Shown here: positions 8,417-17,170 of the stretch, piece by piece
Layout: every line of letters begins with the position of its first letter
Position numbering within the stretch: the first letter of the stretch is position 1
Source of the DNA: Pseudomonadota bacterium
Lineage (GTDB): Bacteria; Desulfobacterota; Desulfarculia; Desulfarculales; Desulfarculaceae
DNA length: 64,000 bases
Direction of reading: 5' to 3'
Assembly: GCA_018902755.1 (NCBI GenBank)
Contig: JAHIQI010000047.1
Coordinates: 1 to 64,000, forward strand
Program-made: the position numbers and the translations under genes
Notes under the pieces: model-generated
The model's input: only the letters and a program-made list of their open reading frames with translations
The model's database searches: none
Told to the model about the DNA's origin: nothing

Positions 8417-11077
8417 TTACAGGTTGAGGACCGCCTTGAAGTTGCCGTCTTCCATCTCGTTCAGATCGGCCGGGTACTTGCGAACCATGTTGAGCATGGA
8501 GCGGTTGTCCGGGCTGATGATTCCGGATACGCGCACCATTTTCCGTTCCCTGGCGATCTCCAGCAGGCGGTTGAACAGCAGCTCCCCCAGGCCCCTGCCC
8601 TGCCAGGCGTCGGCCACGGTCATGCCCAGGTCGGCTTCGTCCACGCCGGGACGCTCGATGATGCGCCCCACCGCCGCGATATCCTCGCTGCCCTCGGGGA
8701 ACACCACCAGGGCCATTTCGCGGTCATAGTCGATCTGGGTGTGACGCGAGAGCAACTCTTGGGGCATGGAGCGCAGCACCCGGCCGAAGCGCTGGAAAAT
8801 GGTCACCGGCGAGAGGGCATGGAACAAGCGGATCATGGCCGGGCCATCCTCCGGCTTGATGGGCCTGAGGAAGACGTCCACCCCGCCGCCGGTGCGCTCA
8901 TGGCTTTCGTATTGCGCGGGATATGGCCGGATGCACAAATGCTGGGGCGACTTCTGCGGCGTGGGTTCCACCACCACCCTGGCGTCCAGGGCCAAGGCGC
9001 CCCGGGAATGGCTCAAGAGCGGGTTTATGTCCAACTCCGCTATCTCCGGGAAGTCGATCAATAGCTGGGAAAGTCGCACCAGCACCTCCTCCAGCATGAC
9101 CATGTCCACCGGAGGGATGTTGCGGTAGCCCCTGAGCACCTTGCTCACCTTGGTCTGATCGATGAGCCGCTTGGCCAGCAGGCGGTTCAGGGGCGGCAGG
9201 CCGATGGCACGGTCCCCGATGATCTCGGCCATGGTGCCACCCATGCCGAAGAGGATCACCGGGCCGAACTCGAGGTCTTTCTTGGCCCCCAGGATGCACT
9301 CCACGCCCTTGACCGCTACCATGGGCTGCACCGTGACCCCGCGCACCCGGGCCTGTGGGTCGTAGGCCTTGGCGTTGGCCATTATCTCCTCGAAAGCCTC
9401 CTTGACCTGGCCTTCGCTCTTGAGGCTGAGGCGCACCCCGCCCGCATCGGACTTATGGGTAATGTCCGGGCTGTCCATCTTGAGCACCACCGGGAAGCCG
9501 GTCAACAGGGCGCAGGCCGCGGCCTCCTCGGCGCTGGCCGCCCGGTGCACCGGGGTCACCGGGATGCCGTACAGGTCCAGGAGCTTTTTGGACTCGCCCT
9601 CGGACATGAGGCTGCGCCCCTCGATAAGCACCGAGGCGATGAGCGCGGCGGCCTGGTCCCGGTCGTAGTGAATCTCGCGGGGCAGGCTGGAAGGCGTCTC
9701 CTGCAGGGTCAGCAGGTTCTTGTGGTACTGGTACATGTACAAGAAGGCCTGTACCGCCCGCTCTGGGGTCTCGTAGGTGGGGATGCCCGCCTTGTAGAAT
9801 ATCTCCCTACTCTCCATCACCTCGCGGCCGCCCAGCCAGGAGGTGAACACGGGGAAGTCGGCCCGCGCCAATTCCTCGCTCAAGAGCTTGGCCTTTTGGG
9901 TGCTGGGGAATTGGGCCTGGGGGGTGGTGAGTACCAGCACAGCGTCGAACTCGTGGGCGTCCACGCAGACCTGGGTCACCTTGAGGAAGGTCTCGGGCGT
10001 GGCGTCGCCCAGGATGTCAATGGGGTTGGCGTGGCTCCAAAAGGGCGGCAGTATGGCGTCCAGCTTGGCGATGGTCTCCCGCGAGGGCTGGGGCGGCTCG
10101 CTGCCGCCGTGCAGGGCCATGTGGTCCGTGGCCATGACTCCCGGTCCCCCAGCGTTGGTCACGATGGCCAGGGCCGGGCCCTTGGGCAGCGGCTGCTTGG
10201 AGATGAGCTCCGCGCAGTCGAACAAGTCGCCCACCGTGTTCACCCGCACCAGACCGGCCCGCTTGAAGGCCTCGTCGTAAATGGCGTCCTCGCCGGCCAT
10301 GGCCCCGGTGTGGCTCATGGCCGCCTTGGCCCCGGCGGCGCTGCGCCCCACCTTGAGCAAGATGATGGGCTTGACCCGGGACACCGCCCGGGCCGCGCTG
10401 ATGAACTTGCGGTGGTTGGTGATGGACTCCACGTAGAGCAAAATGGCGCTGGTGCCGGGGTCGTTGCCCAGGTAGTCGATAATGTCGCCAAAGTCCACGT
10501 CCAGCATGGATCCCATGCTGATGAAGTGGCTGAAGCCTATGTCCTGGGTCACCGCCAAGTCCAGGACCGCCGTGCAGGTGGCCCCGCTCTGGGAAACGAA
10601 GGCCAGGGAGCCGGGCTTGGGCATCTCGTGTATGAAGGAGGCGTTGAGCGCTGCCGGAGAGCTGATGATCCCCACGCAGTTGGGCCCCACGATGCGCACC
10701 CCGGCGATCTTGGCCGCGGCCAGAATTTCCCGCTCCAGGGCCGCACCCTCCTCACCGGTCTCCTTGCCGCCTCCGGATATGATGATGGCCCCGCCCACCC
10801 CGCAATCGCCGCATTCGCGCACGATGGCCGGCGCGAACTTCAGGGGCACGATGATCACCGCCAAATCCAGGGGACACGGCGCCTGGCTGATGGAGGCGAA
10901 GGCCTTCAGCCCCAGGACCTCATCCCGCTTGGGGTTGATGGGATAAACCCCACCGGTGAAGCCACCCTTGCGGATGTTCTCCAACACCGAGCGGCCAACC
11001 GAGCCCTCGCGTTCGCTGGCCCCCACCACGGCCACGCTGCGAGGGGTCAGGATTCTGTCCAGATTGAATATGCCCAT
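8417..11077 (-). CDS. ADP-forming acyl-CoA synthetase fused to GNAT acetyltransferase
   Basis: An 886-residue multidomain protein: CoA-binding Rossmann domain (about 1-130), succinyl-CoA-synthetase-like domain (about 150-300), linker, ATP-grasp domain (about 480-700) and a C-terminal GNAT domain (about 730-886) with acetyl-CoA loop WQGRGLG. The order matches the Pat/YfiQ protein lysine acetyltransferases. In those, as I recall, the catalytic phospho-His of the synthetase part is lost; here SHTG with His256 is kept, so the synthetase half may still interconvert acyl-CoA and acid with ATP formation. The protein could do both jobs. It is the last gene of the cluster that contains Lpd and the arylsulfotransferase-like gene. 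Confidence 0.88.
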   Translation of the reverse strand: MGIFNLDRILTPRSVAVVGASEREGSVGRSVLENIRKGGFTGGVYPINPKRDEVLGLKAFASISQAPCPLDLAVIIVPLKFAPAIVRECGDCGVGGAIIISGGGKETGEEGAALEREILAAAKIAGVRIVGPNCVGIISSPAALNASFIHEMPKPGSLAFVSQSGATCTAVLDLAVTQDIGFSHFISMGSMLDVDFGDIIDYLGNDPGTSAILLYVESITNHRKFISAARAVSRVKPIILLKVGRSAAGAKAAMSHTGAMAGEDAIYDEAFKRAGLVRVNTVGDLFDCAELISKQPLPKGPALAIVTNAGGPGVMATDHMALHGGSEPPQPSRETIAKLDAILPPFWSHANPIDILGDATPETFLKVTQVCVDAHEFDAVLVLTTPQAQFPSTQKAKLLSEELARADFPVFTSWLGGREVMESREIFYKAGIPTYETPERAVQAFLYMYQYHKNLLTLQETPSSLPREIHYDRDQAAALIASVLIEGRSLMSEGESKKLLDLYGIPVTPVHRAASAEEAAACALLTGFPVVLKMDSPDITHKSDAGGVRLSLKSEGQVKEAFEEIMANAKAYDPQARVRGVTVQPMVAVKGVECILGAKKDLEFGPVILFGMGGTMAEIIGDRAIGLPPLNRLLAKRLIDQTKVSKVLRGYRNIPPVDMVMLEEVLVRLSQLLIDFPEIAELDINPLLSHSRGALALDARVVVEPTPQKSPQHLCIRPYPAQYESHERTGGGVDVFLRPIKPEDGPAMIRLFHALSPVTIFQRFGRVLRSMPQELLSRHTQIDYDREMALVVFPEGSEDIAAVGRIIERPGVDEADLGMTVADAWQGRGLGELLFNRLLEIARERKMVRVSGIISPDNRSMLNMVRKYPADLNEMEDGNFKAVLNL

Positions 11078-11094
11078 GCCGTCCCCTTAATTGA

Positions 11095-11661
11095 CTAGCT
11101 TACCGCCGGGGCCAGTCCCATTTCCTGGGTCGCGGCCTTGCTCTTGGCAAAGCCCAGGATAAAGCCCAGCACCACTCCCCACAGGGCCGCCAGGCCGATC
11201 TGATAGGCCGGAGGCAGGGCAAAGGTAAGGGTGTGGGCCGGGATCCAGAACCACAACAGGCTTTTCAGGGCCAGGCCCATGCCCTTGAAGCTCCACTGGC
11301 GCATGATGAGGTTGTCTTCCAATCGATGGAAAAACATCATCTGCGGTCCAAAGAAAAAGTTGGCCGCCAGGGATACCGCGAAAGCATGCCCCAGGCCGGT
11401 GGTTATGAACGACGGCAAATAACCGGCCTCCTGCACGGCGTGGGTGAAATCCTTGATGCCGGTGAAGCCGAACTTGACCACCAGGCCCAACACACCCCAG
11501 GCCAGTATTTTGATGGCCAATTGCCCCTTGGCACAAGGCAACTCCCAACGGCGGTTCACCAATACGTGCGAAGCCACCTCGCCCAAGGTGCCCAGCACTC
11601 CGAATTGAATGAAGGCGGACAACATGGGGCTGCTCATTACCCATTCTACATAAAAGCTCAT
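11095..11661 (-). CDS. Hypothetical integral membrane protein (possibly Mpv17-like)
   Basis: A 188-residue protein with about four hydrophobic segments (near residues 12-32, 47-68, 85-103 and 130-172) and no signal peptide. The C-terminal stretch, with WFWIPAHTLTFALPP and then a WGVVLGFILGFAK tail, resembles the W-P-x-x-x-x-x-F-x-x-P signature of the Mpv17/PMP22 family, but the match is weak by eye. Function unknown. It lies 17 bp upstream of the acyl-CoA synthetase/GNAT gene on the same strand, and is separated from the Lpd gene above it by a hairpin. Confidence 0.6.
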   Translation of the reverse strand: MSFYVEWVMSSPMLSAFIQFGVLGTLGEVASHVLVNRRWELPCAKGQLAIKILAWGVLGLVVKFGFTGIKDFTHAVQEAGYLPSFITTGLGHAFAVSLAANFFFGPQMMFFHRLEDNLIMRQWSFKGMGLALKSLLWFWIPAHTLTFALPPAYQIGLAALWGVVLGFILGFAKSKAATQEMGLAPAVS

Positions 11662-11716
11662 GCTGCGTATTCTCCGGATGAATGCCAGTCATGGATGGCG
11701 TGACGCCTGAAAATGG

Positions 11717-11760
11717 CTGTGGGGCGCGGAATGGCGGCATCTGTCGCCCCGGCCCCACAG
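11717..11760 (-). terminator. Hairpin downstream of Lpd gene
   Basis: Nine-bp perfect stem (arms 11717-11725 and 11752-11760) just beyond the Lpd stop at 11777. On the minus strand it is followed by CCATTTTC. Probably a partial terminator inside the cluster. Confidence 0.45.
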
Positions 11761-11776
11761 GTCTCAAACCAGGCAT

Positions 11777-13162
11777 CTAAATGTGGATGGCATGCCCTGC
11801 CAGGGCGTGCAGCCCCTCCATCATGGCCTCGCTGACCGTGGGGTGCGGGAACACCGTGGACGCCAGTTGCTCCACCGTGGCCCCCAGATTCAGGGCCATG
11901 GCCGCCCCGCCGATCATCTCGGTAACATGCGGGCCCACCATGTGCACCCCCAACACCTTGCCGCTTTCGCTGTCGGCGATGATCTTGATGAAGCCCGCGT
12001 TCTCGTTCAGGGCCACGGCCTTGCCGTTGGGCGCCAGAGGGCTCATCTTGGACACCGGCTCAAAGCCGCGTTCGGCCGCCTGGGCCTCGGTGAGGCCCAC
12101 CGAGGCGCTCTCCGGCGCGCCGAAGGTGCAGCGGGGGATGTTCTCGTAGACCAGGGGATGGGTGGCCTTGCCCGCGATGGCCTCGGCGGCGATGACGCCC
12201 TGGGCCGAGGCGGTATGAGCCAGGCCCAGCTTGCCGGTGATGTCGCCGATGGCGTAGACGACGGGCAGGCTGGAGCGCATCTGCTCGTCGATCTCCACAC
12301 AGCCGATGCGGCTCAGGCTAACCCCGGCCTCGGCCAGGCCCATGCCGCCGGTGTTGGGCACGAAGCCGATGGCGGCCAGCATGATCTCGGCCTCGATCAC
12401 TTCCTCGCTCTCGCCCTGGGCCACGGTGACCGCCACCCCGGAATCGGTAAGCTCGGCCTTCTTGACCGCCGCCTCCACCCGGAGGTCCATCTTGGCCTTC
12501 TTGTACTGGCGAGCCACCTCTTCGCTCACGTCGGGGTCTTCCAGGGGCATGATGCGCGGCAGCATCTCCACCACGGTGATCTTGGCGCCGTAGCGGTTCC
12601 ACACCGAGGCGAACTCCAGGCCGATGGGACCGCCGCCCACCACCACCACCGAGGCCGGGGCCTGGGTAAGCTCCAGGGCCTGGCGGAAGGTGATGATGCG
12701 CTTGCCGTCCGGCTCCAGGCCGGGAATCCGGCGGGGCTTTGAGCCGGTGGCCAGGATGATGTTGTCCGCCTCCAGCACCTCGCCCGAGCCCTTGATCTGA
12801 ACCCGGTTGGGCCCGGCCAGCACGGCCTCGCCCGGGATCACCTCCACGCCGGAGGTCTTGAGCAGGGCCTGCACCCGGCGTCCCTGGCGGGTGGAAACCT
12901 GGCGGGAGCGCTTCTGGGCCGAGGCGTAGTCCACGCTGAGGCCCTCCAGGTCGAAGCCGTAGGTGCGCCCCTGGGAAAGCAGGTGGACCACCTCGGCGTT
13001 GCGCAACAGGGACTTGGTGGGAATGCAGCCCCAGTTCACGCAGGTGCCGCCCAGGGCGTCTTTTTCCACAACCGCGGTCTTGAGGCCAAGCTGGGTGCAG
13101 CGCACCGCAGCCACGTAGCCGCCCGGCCCGCCGCCGATCACTATCACGTCGAACTTGCTCAT
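11777..13162 (-). CDS. lpdA: Dihydrolipoyl dehydrogenase
   Basis: A 461-residue flavoprotein that re-oxidises a dihydrolipoyl group with NAD. FAD motif GGGPGGY is at 10-16, the redox disulfide Cys41/Cys46 sits in GGTCVNWGCIPTKS, a second GGGPIGLEFA motif binds NAD, and the C-terminal catalytic pair is in FPHPTVSE. All key residues are present, so it should be active. Its partner is presumably the GcvH-like lipoyl protein two genes upstream (14056), since no E1/E2 genes or glycine-cleavage P and T proteins are nearby. It may therefore serve a non-standard lipoyl cycle, which is inference from context. Confidence 0.93.
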   Translation of the reverse strand: MSKFDVIVIGGGPGGYVAAVRCTQLGLKTAVVEKDALGGTCVNWGCIPTKSLLRNAEVVHLLSQGRTYGFDLEGLSVDYASAQKRSRQVSTRQGRRVQALLKTSGVEVIPGEAVLAGPNRVQIKGSGEVLEADNIILATGSKPRRIPGLEPDGKRIITFRQALELTQAPASVVVVGGGPIGLEFASVWNRYGAKITVVEMLPRIMPLEDPDVSEEVARQYKKAKMDLRVEAAVKKAELTDSGVAVTVAQGESEEVIEAEIMLAAIGFVPNTGGMGLAEAGVSLSRIGCVEIDEQMRSSLPVVYAIGDITGKLGLAHTASAQGVIAAEAIAGKATHPLVYENIPRCTFGAPESASVGLTEAQAAERGFEPVSKMSPLAPNGKAVALNENAGFIKIIADSESGKVLGVHMVGPHVTEMIGGAAMALNLGATVEQLASTVFPHPTVSEAMMEGLHALAGHAIHI

Positions 13163-13231
13163 ATGCTGCTGCCTAAAGGGCCATGGCCCGTGTGTTGTAT
13201 GGCGGCGAACCCGTGGACCCGCCGAGTTCTT

Positions 13232-14053
13232 CTATGCCGTGGCGGCCATCACCTGGCTGCTGCGGGCTTTGCTGCGATAGATGAGAAGGTCCTTGGTCTC
13301 CATCTGGGGCAGTTCGGCAAAGCGCTCGTCGCCCGCGGCCTTGAGGTCAAAGGGCGCCAGCACGAAGGGATGCTTGTTGTTCCCAGTGGCCTCCTTGAGC
13401 CAGGCCGCGATCTCCCCGGCCTCCTCGGGCTTGAGGTACTCCACCGCGCCGTCCTCGCGCACCACGGGGCGCACGGCCAACTCGAAGCGGTACTCCGGGA
13501 AGCGGGCCACCAGGTTCATGGTCTTTTCCACCTCAGCGGCGTCGTACCCCTGGGCGGCGTACATGTCCTTGGTGCCCATGAGGCGCATGATCATCACCTC
13601 GCCCAGGCCCTCGGCCAACAGGCGCTCAAGCACCTGGGGATTGCGGCCGTCGGTGTCCATCTCGAACTTCATGCCCGCGCCCTTGAGGTAGCCGAGCGCC
13701 TCCACCAACTCGTCCATGGCCTCGGGGTCGCCCTGGGACAGGTGGATGCCGTCCACCCACTCGCCGTGCAGGCGGCCAATGCCGAAGAACCCGGCCAACT
13801 TCTCGGAGCAGGCGTGGCCGACCACCACGCCCAGGCCTTGCCTGACCACCTGGCCGTCGTAGTAGACCGGGAACTCGATGCCGTCCGGGCCACGATAGAC
13901 CGACTTGCGCCTCTCGCGGTAAAAGCGGTTGAACTTGTCTTTGCCCTCGGCCTTGATGTCCAGGTCGGTGTACTCGATGCCCTTTTGGGCCAGGTACTTC
14001 TTGGCGATCTTGCAGCGGACGCAGCCGGTGGCGGTGTAGATGGTCACGGCCAT
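13232..14053 (-). CDS. Glutaredoxin fused to a radical-SAM-like domain lacking the cluster cysteines
   Basis: A 273-residue cytoplasmic protein. Residues 1-75 are a glutaredoxin fold with a C-x-x-C site (Cys11, Cys14 in TGCVRCKIAKK). Residues from about 95 to 255 look like the half-barrel of NrdG-type activating enzymes: LSQGDPEAMDELVEAL in place of TGGEP..., then MDTDGRNPQVLERLL matching the D-T-N-G-x-N-P-x-x-L block. The CxxxCxxC motif that binds the SAM cluster is absent, so radical chemistry is not expected. It starts right after the GcvH stop, with the ribosome site GAAGGAGG overlapping that stop, and is followed by Lpd. A role in reducing or moving thiol groups on the lipoyl protein is possible but unproven. 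Confidence 0.75.
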   Translation of the reverse strand: MAVTIYTATGCVRCKIAKKYLAQKGIEYTDLDIKAEGKDKFNRFYRERRKSVYRGPDGIEFPVYYDGQVVRQGLGVVVGHACSEKLAGFFGIGRLHGEWVDGIHLSQGDPEAMDELVEALGYLKGAGMKFEMDTDGRNPQVLERLLAEGLGEVMIMRLMGTKDMYAAQGYDAAEVEKTMNLVARFPEYRFELAVRPVVREDGAVEYLKPEEAGEIAAWLKEATGNNKHPFVLAPFDLKAAGDERFAELPQMETKDLLIYRSKARSSQVMAATA

Positions 14054-14055
14054 GA

Positions 14056-14469
14056 CTAAGCCTCCTTCTTTATGAGCCCCAGGTACTCCTCGGCCGAAAA
14101 AATGGCTTCCAGCTGGGAGGGGTCGCGGGGCTTGATTTCGAGCATCCAGCCGTCCTGGTAGGGGCTTTGATTGACCAGGCCGGGCTCGTCCTCCAGGGTG
14201 TGGTTCACCACCACCACCTCGCCGGAGATGGGCATGAACAAATCTGAGGTGGACTTGGCCGACTCCACCACGCCGAACTCGGCGTCCTGGTCGAACTCAT
14301 CCCCTTCGCCGGGAAGTTCCACGAAGATGACCTCGCCAAGCTGGTCCTGGGCGAAATCGGTGATGCCCACCTTCACGGTGTTGCCGCTGGGCACCACCCA
14401 GGTGTGTTCCTTGCTGTAGCGCAGCCCGCCGGGGAACTGCATCTGATCGATAGACTTTTGTGCGGTCAT
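14056..14469 (-). CDS. GcvH-like lipoyl carrier protein
   Basis: A 137-residue single lipoyl domain of the glycine-cleavage H-protein family. The lipoylated lysine is Lys72 in VVESAKSTSDLF, and the N-terminal KEHTWV and central GITDFAQDQLGEV segments are typical. Length is normal. No gcvT, gcvP or gcvA genes are seen in 64 kb. Instead it is flanked by an arylsulfotransferase-like gene, a glutaredoxin fusion and Lpd. Lipoyl carriers outside glycine cleavage are known, for example LbpA in sulfur oxidation with sHdr; whether this is such a carrier is inference. No strong ribosome site is visible before the ATG at 14469. Confidence 0.85.
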   Translation of the reverse strand: MTAQKSIDQMQFPGGLRYSKEHTWVVPSGNTVKVGITDFAQDQLGEVIFVELPGEGDEFDQDAEFGVVESAKSTSDLFMPISGEVVVVNHTLEDEPGLVNQSPYQDGWMLEIKPRDPSQLEAIFSAEEYLGLIKKEA

Positions 14470-14485
14470 TATTTGGTCTCGCAGC

Positions 14486-14547
14486 GCCTGACGGGCGTTT
14501 CGGTCCGGGTCGCTCGCTGAGCGGCCCCTGTTGGAACGCCGTCAGGC
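14486..14547 (-). terminator. Imperfect inverted repeat between arylsulfotransferase and GcvH genes
   Basis: Arms 14486-14499 and 14535-14547 pair over 13 bp with one bulged base. It lies directly before the GcvH start and next to a second, stronger hairpin at 14551-14575. Together they could stop or attenuate transcription from the upstream TRAP/arylsulfotransferase genes. Confidence 0.45.
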
Positions 14548-14550
14548 ATG

Positions 14551-14575
14551 GCCCCGGCCCGTAGCGGGCCGGGGC
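14551..14575 (-). terminator. GC-rich hairpin downstream of arylsulfotransferase-like gene
   Basis: Perfect 11-bp stem with a 3-nt loop (arms 14551-14561 and 14565-14575), 17 bp past the stop codon at 14592. Very stable; no T-run on the minus strand. Confidence 0.6.
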
Positions 14576-14591
14576 TTTGGCGTTGTTAGTC

Positions 14592-16034
14592 TTAGTCCTT
14601 TATGTCCGCGTCGGTCACCACGCACAGAGCGGTGGACTTCTGGTAGGCCACGGTGCCTTCGATTTCCACCGTGGACTCCGCGCCCGGAGCGGCCGCGCCG
14701 GGCAGGCGGTAGGTGGTCACATCCACCGGCTCGATGGCGGTCTCCTTGGGCTTGTCCAGCTGAGGCACCCAGTCGTAGGGCGAACGGTAGGCGCGGTATA
14801 CCATGTTCTGGTTGAGGTTTTGGCCCCAGTAAGGGCTGATGTACTCCCACACCAGGTCGTGCTCCGCGGTCACTTCCAGTATGCGGCCGCCACTGCCCTC
14901 GGTGATCAGGGTGTTGCCGTTGGGCAGGCGCTGGGCGCTGGAGATGAAGGGGCTGTAGAAGCGGTTGCTGTCGGTGGGGTGCACAAAACCGGCTTCCTTG
15001 GGGGTGTACTGCCACACGATCTTCAGGGTGACGGGGTCGAACTCAAGCACCCGGGAGTAATCGCGCAGGGCGTTTTTACTGCCCTTGGGGCTGCCGGGGT
15101 TGGGCGCGCCGTATCCGCCCCAGCCGCCGTTGTCGAATACCAGGATGTTGCCCTCGCCGGGCAGGCCTCGGGGGATCATGTGGGCGTGGTGCTGGCCGAT
15201 GATCCAGCCAAGGGCCTTTAGCTCCGGGGTCTCGTCGTAGTAGGGGCCCACCTTCCACACCACCTTGCCGGTGGCCTTGGAGATGATCCAGATGATGTTG
15301 GCCTCGCGGCCGTCCACGATGATGTTGTCCGGGTGGAAGCGCTCGTCGCCCGCATCGTAGAGGCGGTTGGGGCCCAGGGCGGACATTGAGTTGATGTGCA
15401 TCCAATCGCCCATGCCGCCTCCGGCGGGGCGCAGGTTGGGGTCGCGGCACAGGATATTCTTGGCGTCCTCGTGGAAGCCGTACTCATCGAAGTGCTCGTT
15501 GCAGGCCCACTCCCAGATGATGTCGCCGTCCCAGGTGACCTCATAGACCACGTCGTCCAACAGGTTTTTGTCGGAGATGGCGGGGTTGATCACGTTCTTG
15601 TGGGCCAGGATCAGGGTGTTGCCGTGGTCCACCGGCATGTCCATGCCCGGCACATAGTAACCAACCGGGTTGCCCTCGCGCTGGTAGTCGTGGTGCATGC
15701 GGGCCATCCAACGGGGCTCGTCGCCGGGGTCTTCCACGTACTCGTACTGGTCGAACTTCCAGACCACCTTGCCGTCCCAGTCCACCTGGATCAGGTCCAT
15801 GTAGTCCTGCACGGAGTATTTGACGTTACGCTCACCGGAGTGGCCCATGACGTAGCCGCCGGGCAGCAGCTTGTTGGGGAAGCCATGCAGGTTTTTCCAC
15901 AGCTTCACCTCGCGGCCGTTCATATCGATGAGCAGCGCGCCGCGCTCCCTGGCCTGGAACAGGGTGTAGCCGTTCCAACAGCGCTCGGGATCGTAGACCG
16001 TGGCTCCGGTGGGGTAAACAGTGGGGTAAGTCAT
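14592..16034 (-). CDS. Arylsulfotransferase (ASST)-like protein, cytoplasmic
   Basis: A 480-residue beta-propeller-type protein of the arylsulfotransferase family, whose characterised members move a sulfo group between phenols via a sulfo-histidine. Recognisable blocks are DWMHINSMSALGPN, then ATGKVVWKVGPYYDET and GQHHAHMIPRG followed by NILVFDNGG and SRVLEFDP. Histidines at the expected places are kept. Unlike E. coli-type ASST there is no signal peptide, so it should act in the cytoplasm. It lies 14 bp from the TRAP permease, suggesting that the imported compound is its substrate, perhaps a sulfate ester or phenol. The exact reaction cannot be told. Confidence 0.78.
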   Translation of the reverse strand: MTYPTVYPTGATVYDPERCWNGYTLFQARERGALLIDMNGREVKLWKNLHGFPNKLLPGGYVMGHSGERNVKYSVQDYMDLIQVDWDGKVVWKFDQYEYVEDPGDEPRWMARMHHDYQREGNPVGYYVPGMDMPVDHGNTLILAHKNVINPAISDKNLLDDVVYEVTWDGDIIWEWACNEHFDEYGFHEDAKNILCRDPNLRPAGGGMGDWMHINSMSALGPNRLYDAGDERFHPDNIIVDGREANIIWIISKATGKVVWKVGPYYDETPELKALGWIIGQHHAHMIPRGLPGEGNILVFDNGGWGGYGAPNPGSPKGSKNALRDYSRVLEFDPVTLKIVWQYTPKEAGFVHPTDSNRFYSPFISSAQRLPNGNTLITEGSGGRILEVTAEHDLVWEYISPYWGQNLNQNMVYRAYRSPYDWVPQLDKPKETAIEPVDVTTYRLPGAAAPGAESTVEIEGTVAYQKSTALCVVTDADIKD

Positions 16035-16047
16035 AGCTGGGGTCCTT

Positions 16048-17160
16048 TCATCTAAGCAATTCCGGCAAGAACAGGGTCAGAGCCGGGAAGGCAATCAGGG
16101 TGATCAGGCGCGCGATGTCGGCCAGCAGGAAGGGGAAGATTCCCTTGAAGATGGTGGTCAGGGGAACGTCGTCGGCCACGCCCTTCATGATGAACACGTT
16201 CATGCCCACCGGAGGGGTGATGAGGCCTATCTCCGAAACAACCACCATGACGATGCCGAACCAGATGAGGTCGTAGCCCAGGGACTCCACCACCGGCGCG
16301 AAAATGGGCACGGTGATGAACACCAGGGGCAAGGTTCCCATCACGCAGCCCAGGATGAAGCAACTGGCGATGATGGCCGCGATGACCACGAAGGGCGGCA
16401 CCGGCAGGTTGGCCGCCCACTCGGCCAGGCGCATGGGTATCTGGGTGGAGGTAAGGAAGTAGCCGAACACGGCGGTTCCAATGACCACCAAAAAGACCAT
16501 GGCCGTGGTGCGGCCGGTGGCCAGCAGGGAGCTCCTGATGTTCTTCTTGTTGACGCGCTTGCGGATGATCCCGAAGATCAGGGCGCCGGCCGCGCCGATG
16601 GCGCCGGCCTCGGTGGGGGTGAACCAGCCGCCGTAGATTCCGCCCATGACCAGCATGAACAGGACCATGACCTCCCAGGTGTCGGCCAGGGAGCGCACCC
16701 GCTCGCCCATCTTGTACTTGGGGCCGCGCGGGCCCAGGTCGGGCCGCAGGCGGGTCCAGATGAGGATGGCGATCACGTAGTAGAGCAGTGAGATGAGGCC
16801 GGGGATGATGCCGGCGAAGAACAGCTCGGCGATGGACTGCTCCACCAGCACGCCGTAGATGATAAGTATGACGCTGGGCGGAATGAGTATGCCGATGGTG
16901 CCGCCGGCGGCGATGGAGCCGGTGGCCAAGGTGTCCTTGTAGCCGTAGCGCCGCATCTCGGGAAGGGCCACGGTGCCCATGGTGGCTGAGGTGGCCAGGG
17001 AGGAGCCGCTCACCGCGCTGAAGGCGCCGCAGGCCAGCACCGTGGCGATGGACAGGCCGCCGGGCAAATGGCCCACCCAACGGTAGGCGGCCCGGTAGAG
17101 CTTGTCGCTGAGCCCGGAGTGGAAGCAAATCTCGCCCATGAGCACGAAGAAGGGAATCAC
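16048..17160 (-). pseudogene. TRAP large permease (DctM) part of a frameshifted DctQM fusion
   Basis: This 370-residue frame holds most of DctM, from VIPFFVLMGEICFHSG to the C-terminus, with IPPSVILIIYGVL and LITPPVGMNVF blocks. It lacks the first 50 or so residues that every DctM has. Those residues are found in the previous frame, at the end of the 17171-17992 gene. Removing one base near 17173 would join the two as ...PLSSTASNSLCVIPFF..., a normal DctM N-terminus. So the gene is either a recently broken DctQM fusion or carries a sequencing error. The only local start (GTG at 17160) has no ribosome site and would give a truncated protein. Confidence 0.85.
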
Positions 17161-17170
17161 GCACAGGGAA

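Noticed and set aside
9455..11098. 547-residue plus-strand open frame
   Set aside because: Mirror of the acyl-CoA synthetase/GNAT gene, whose domains are unmistakable on the minus strand.
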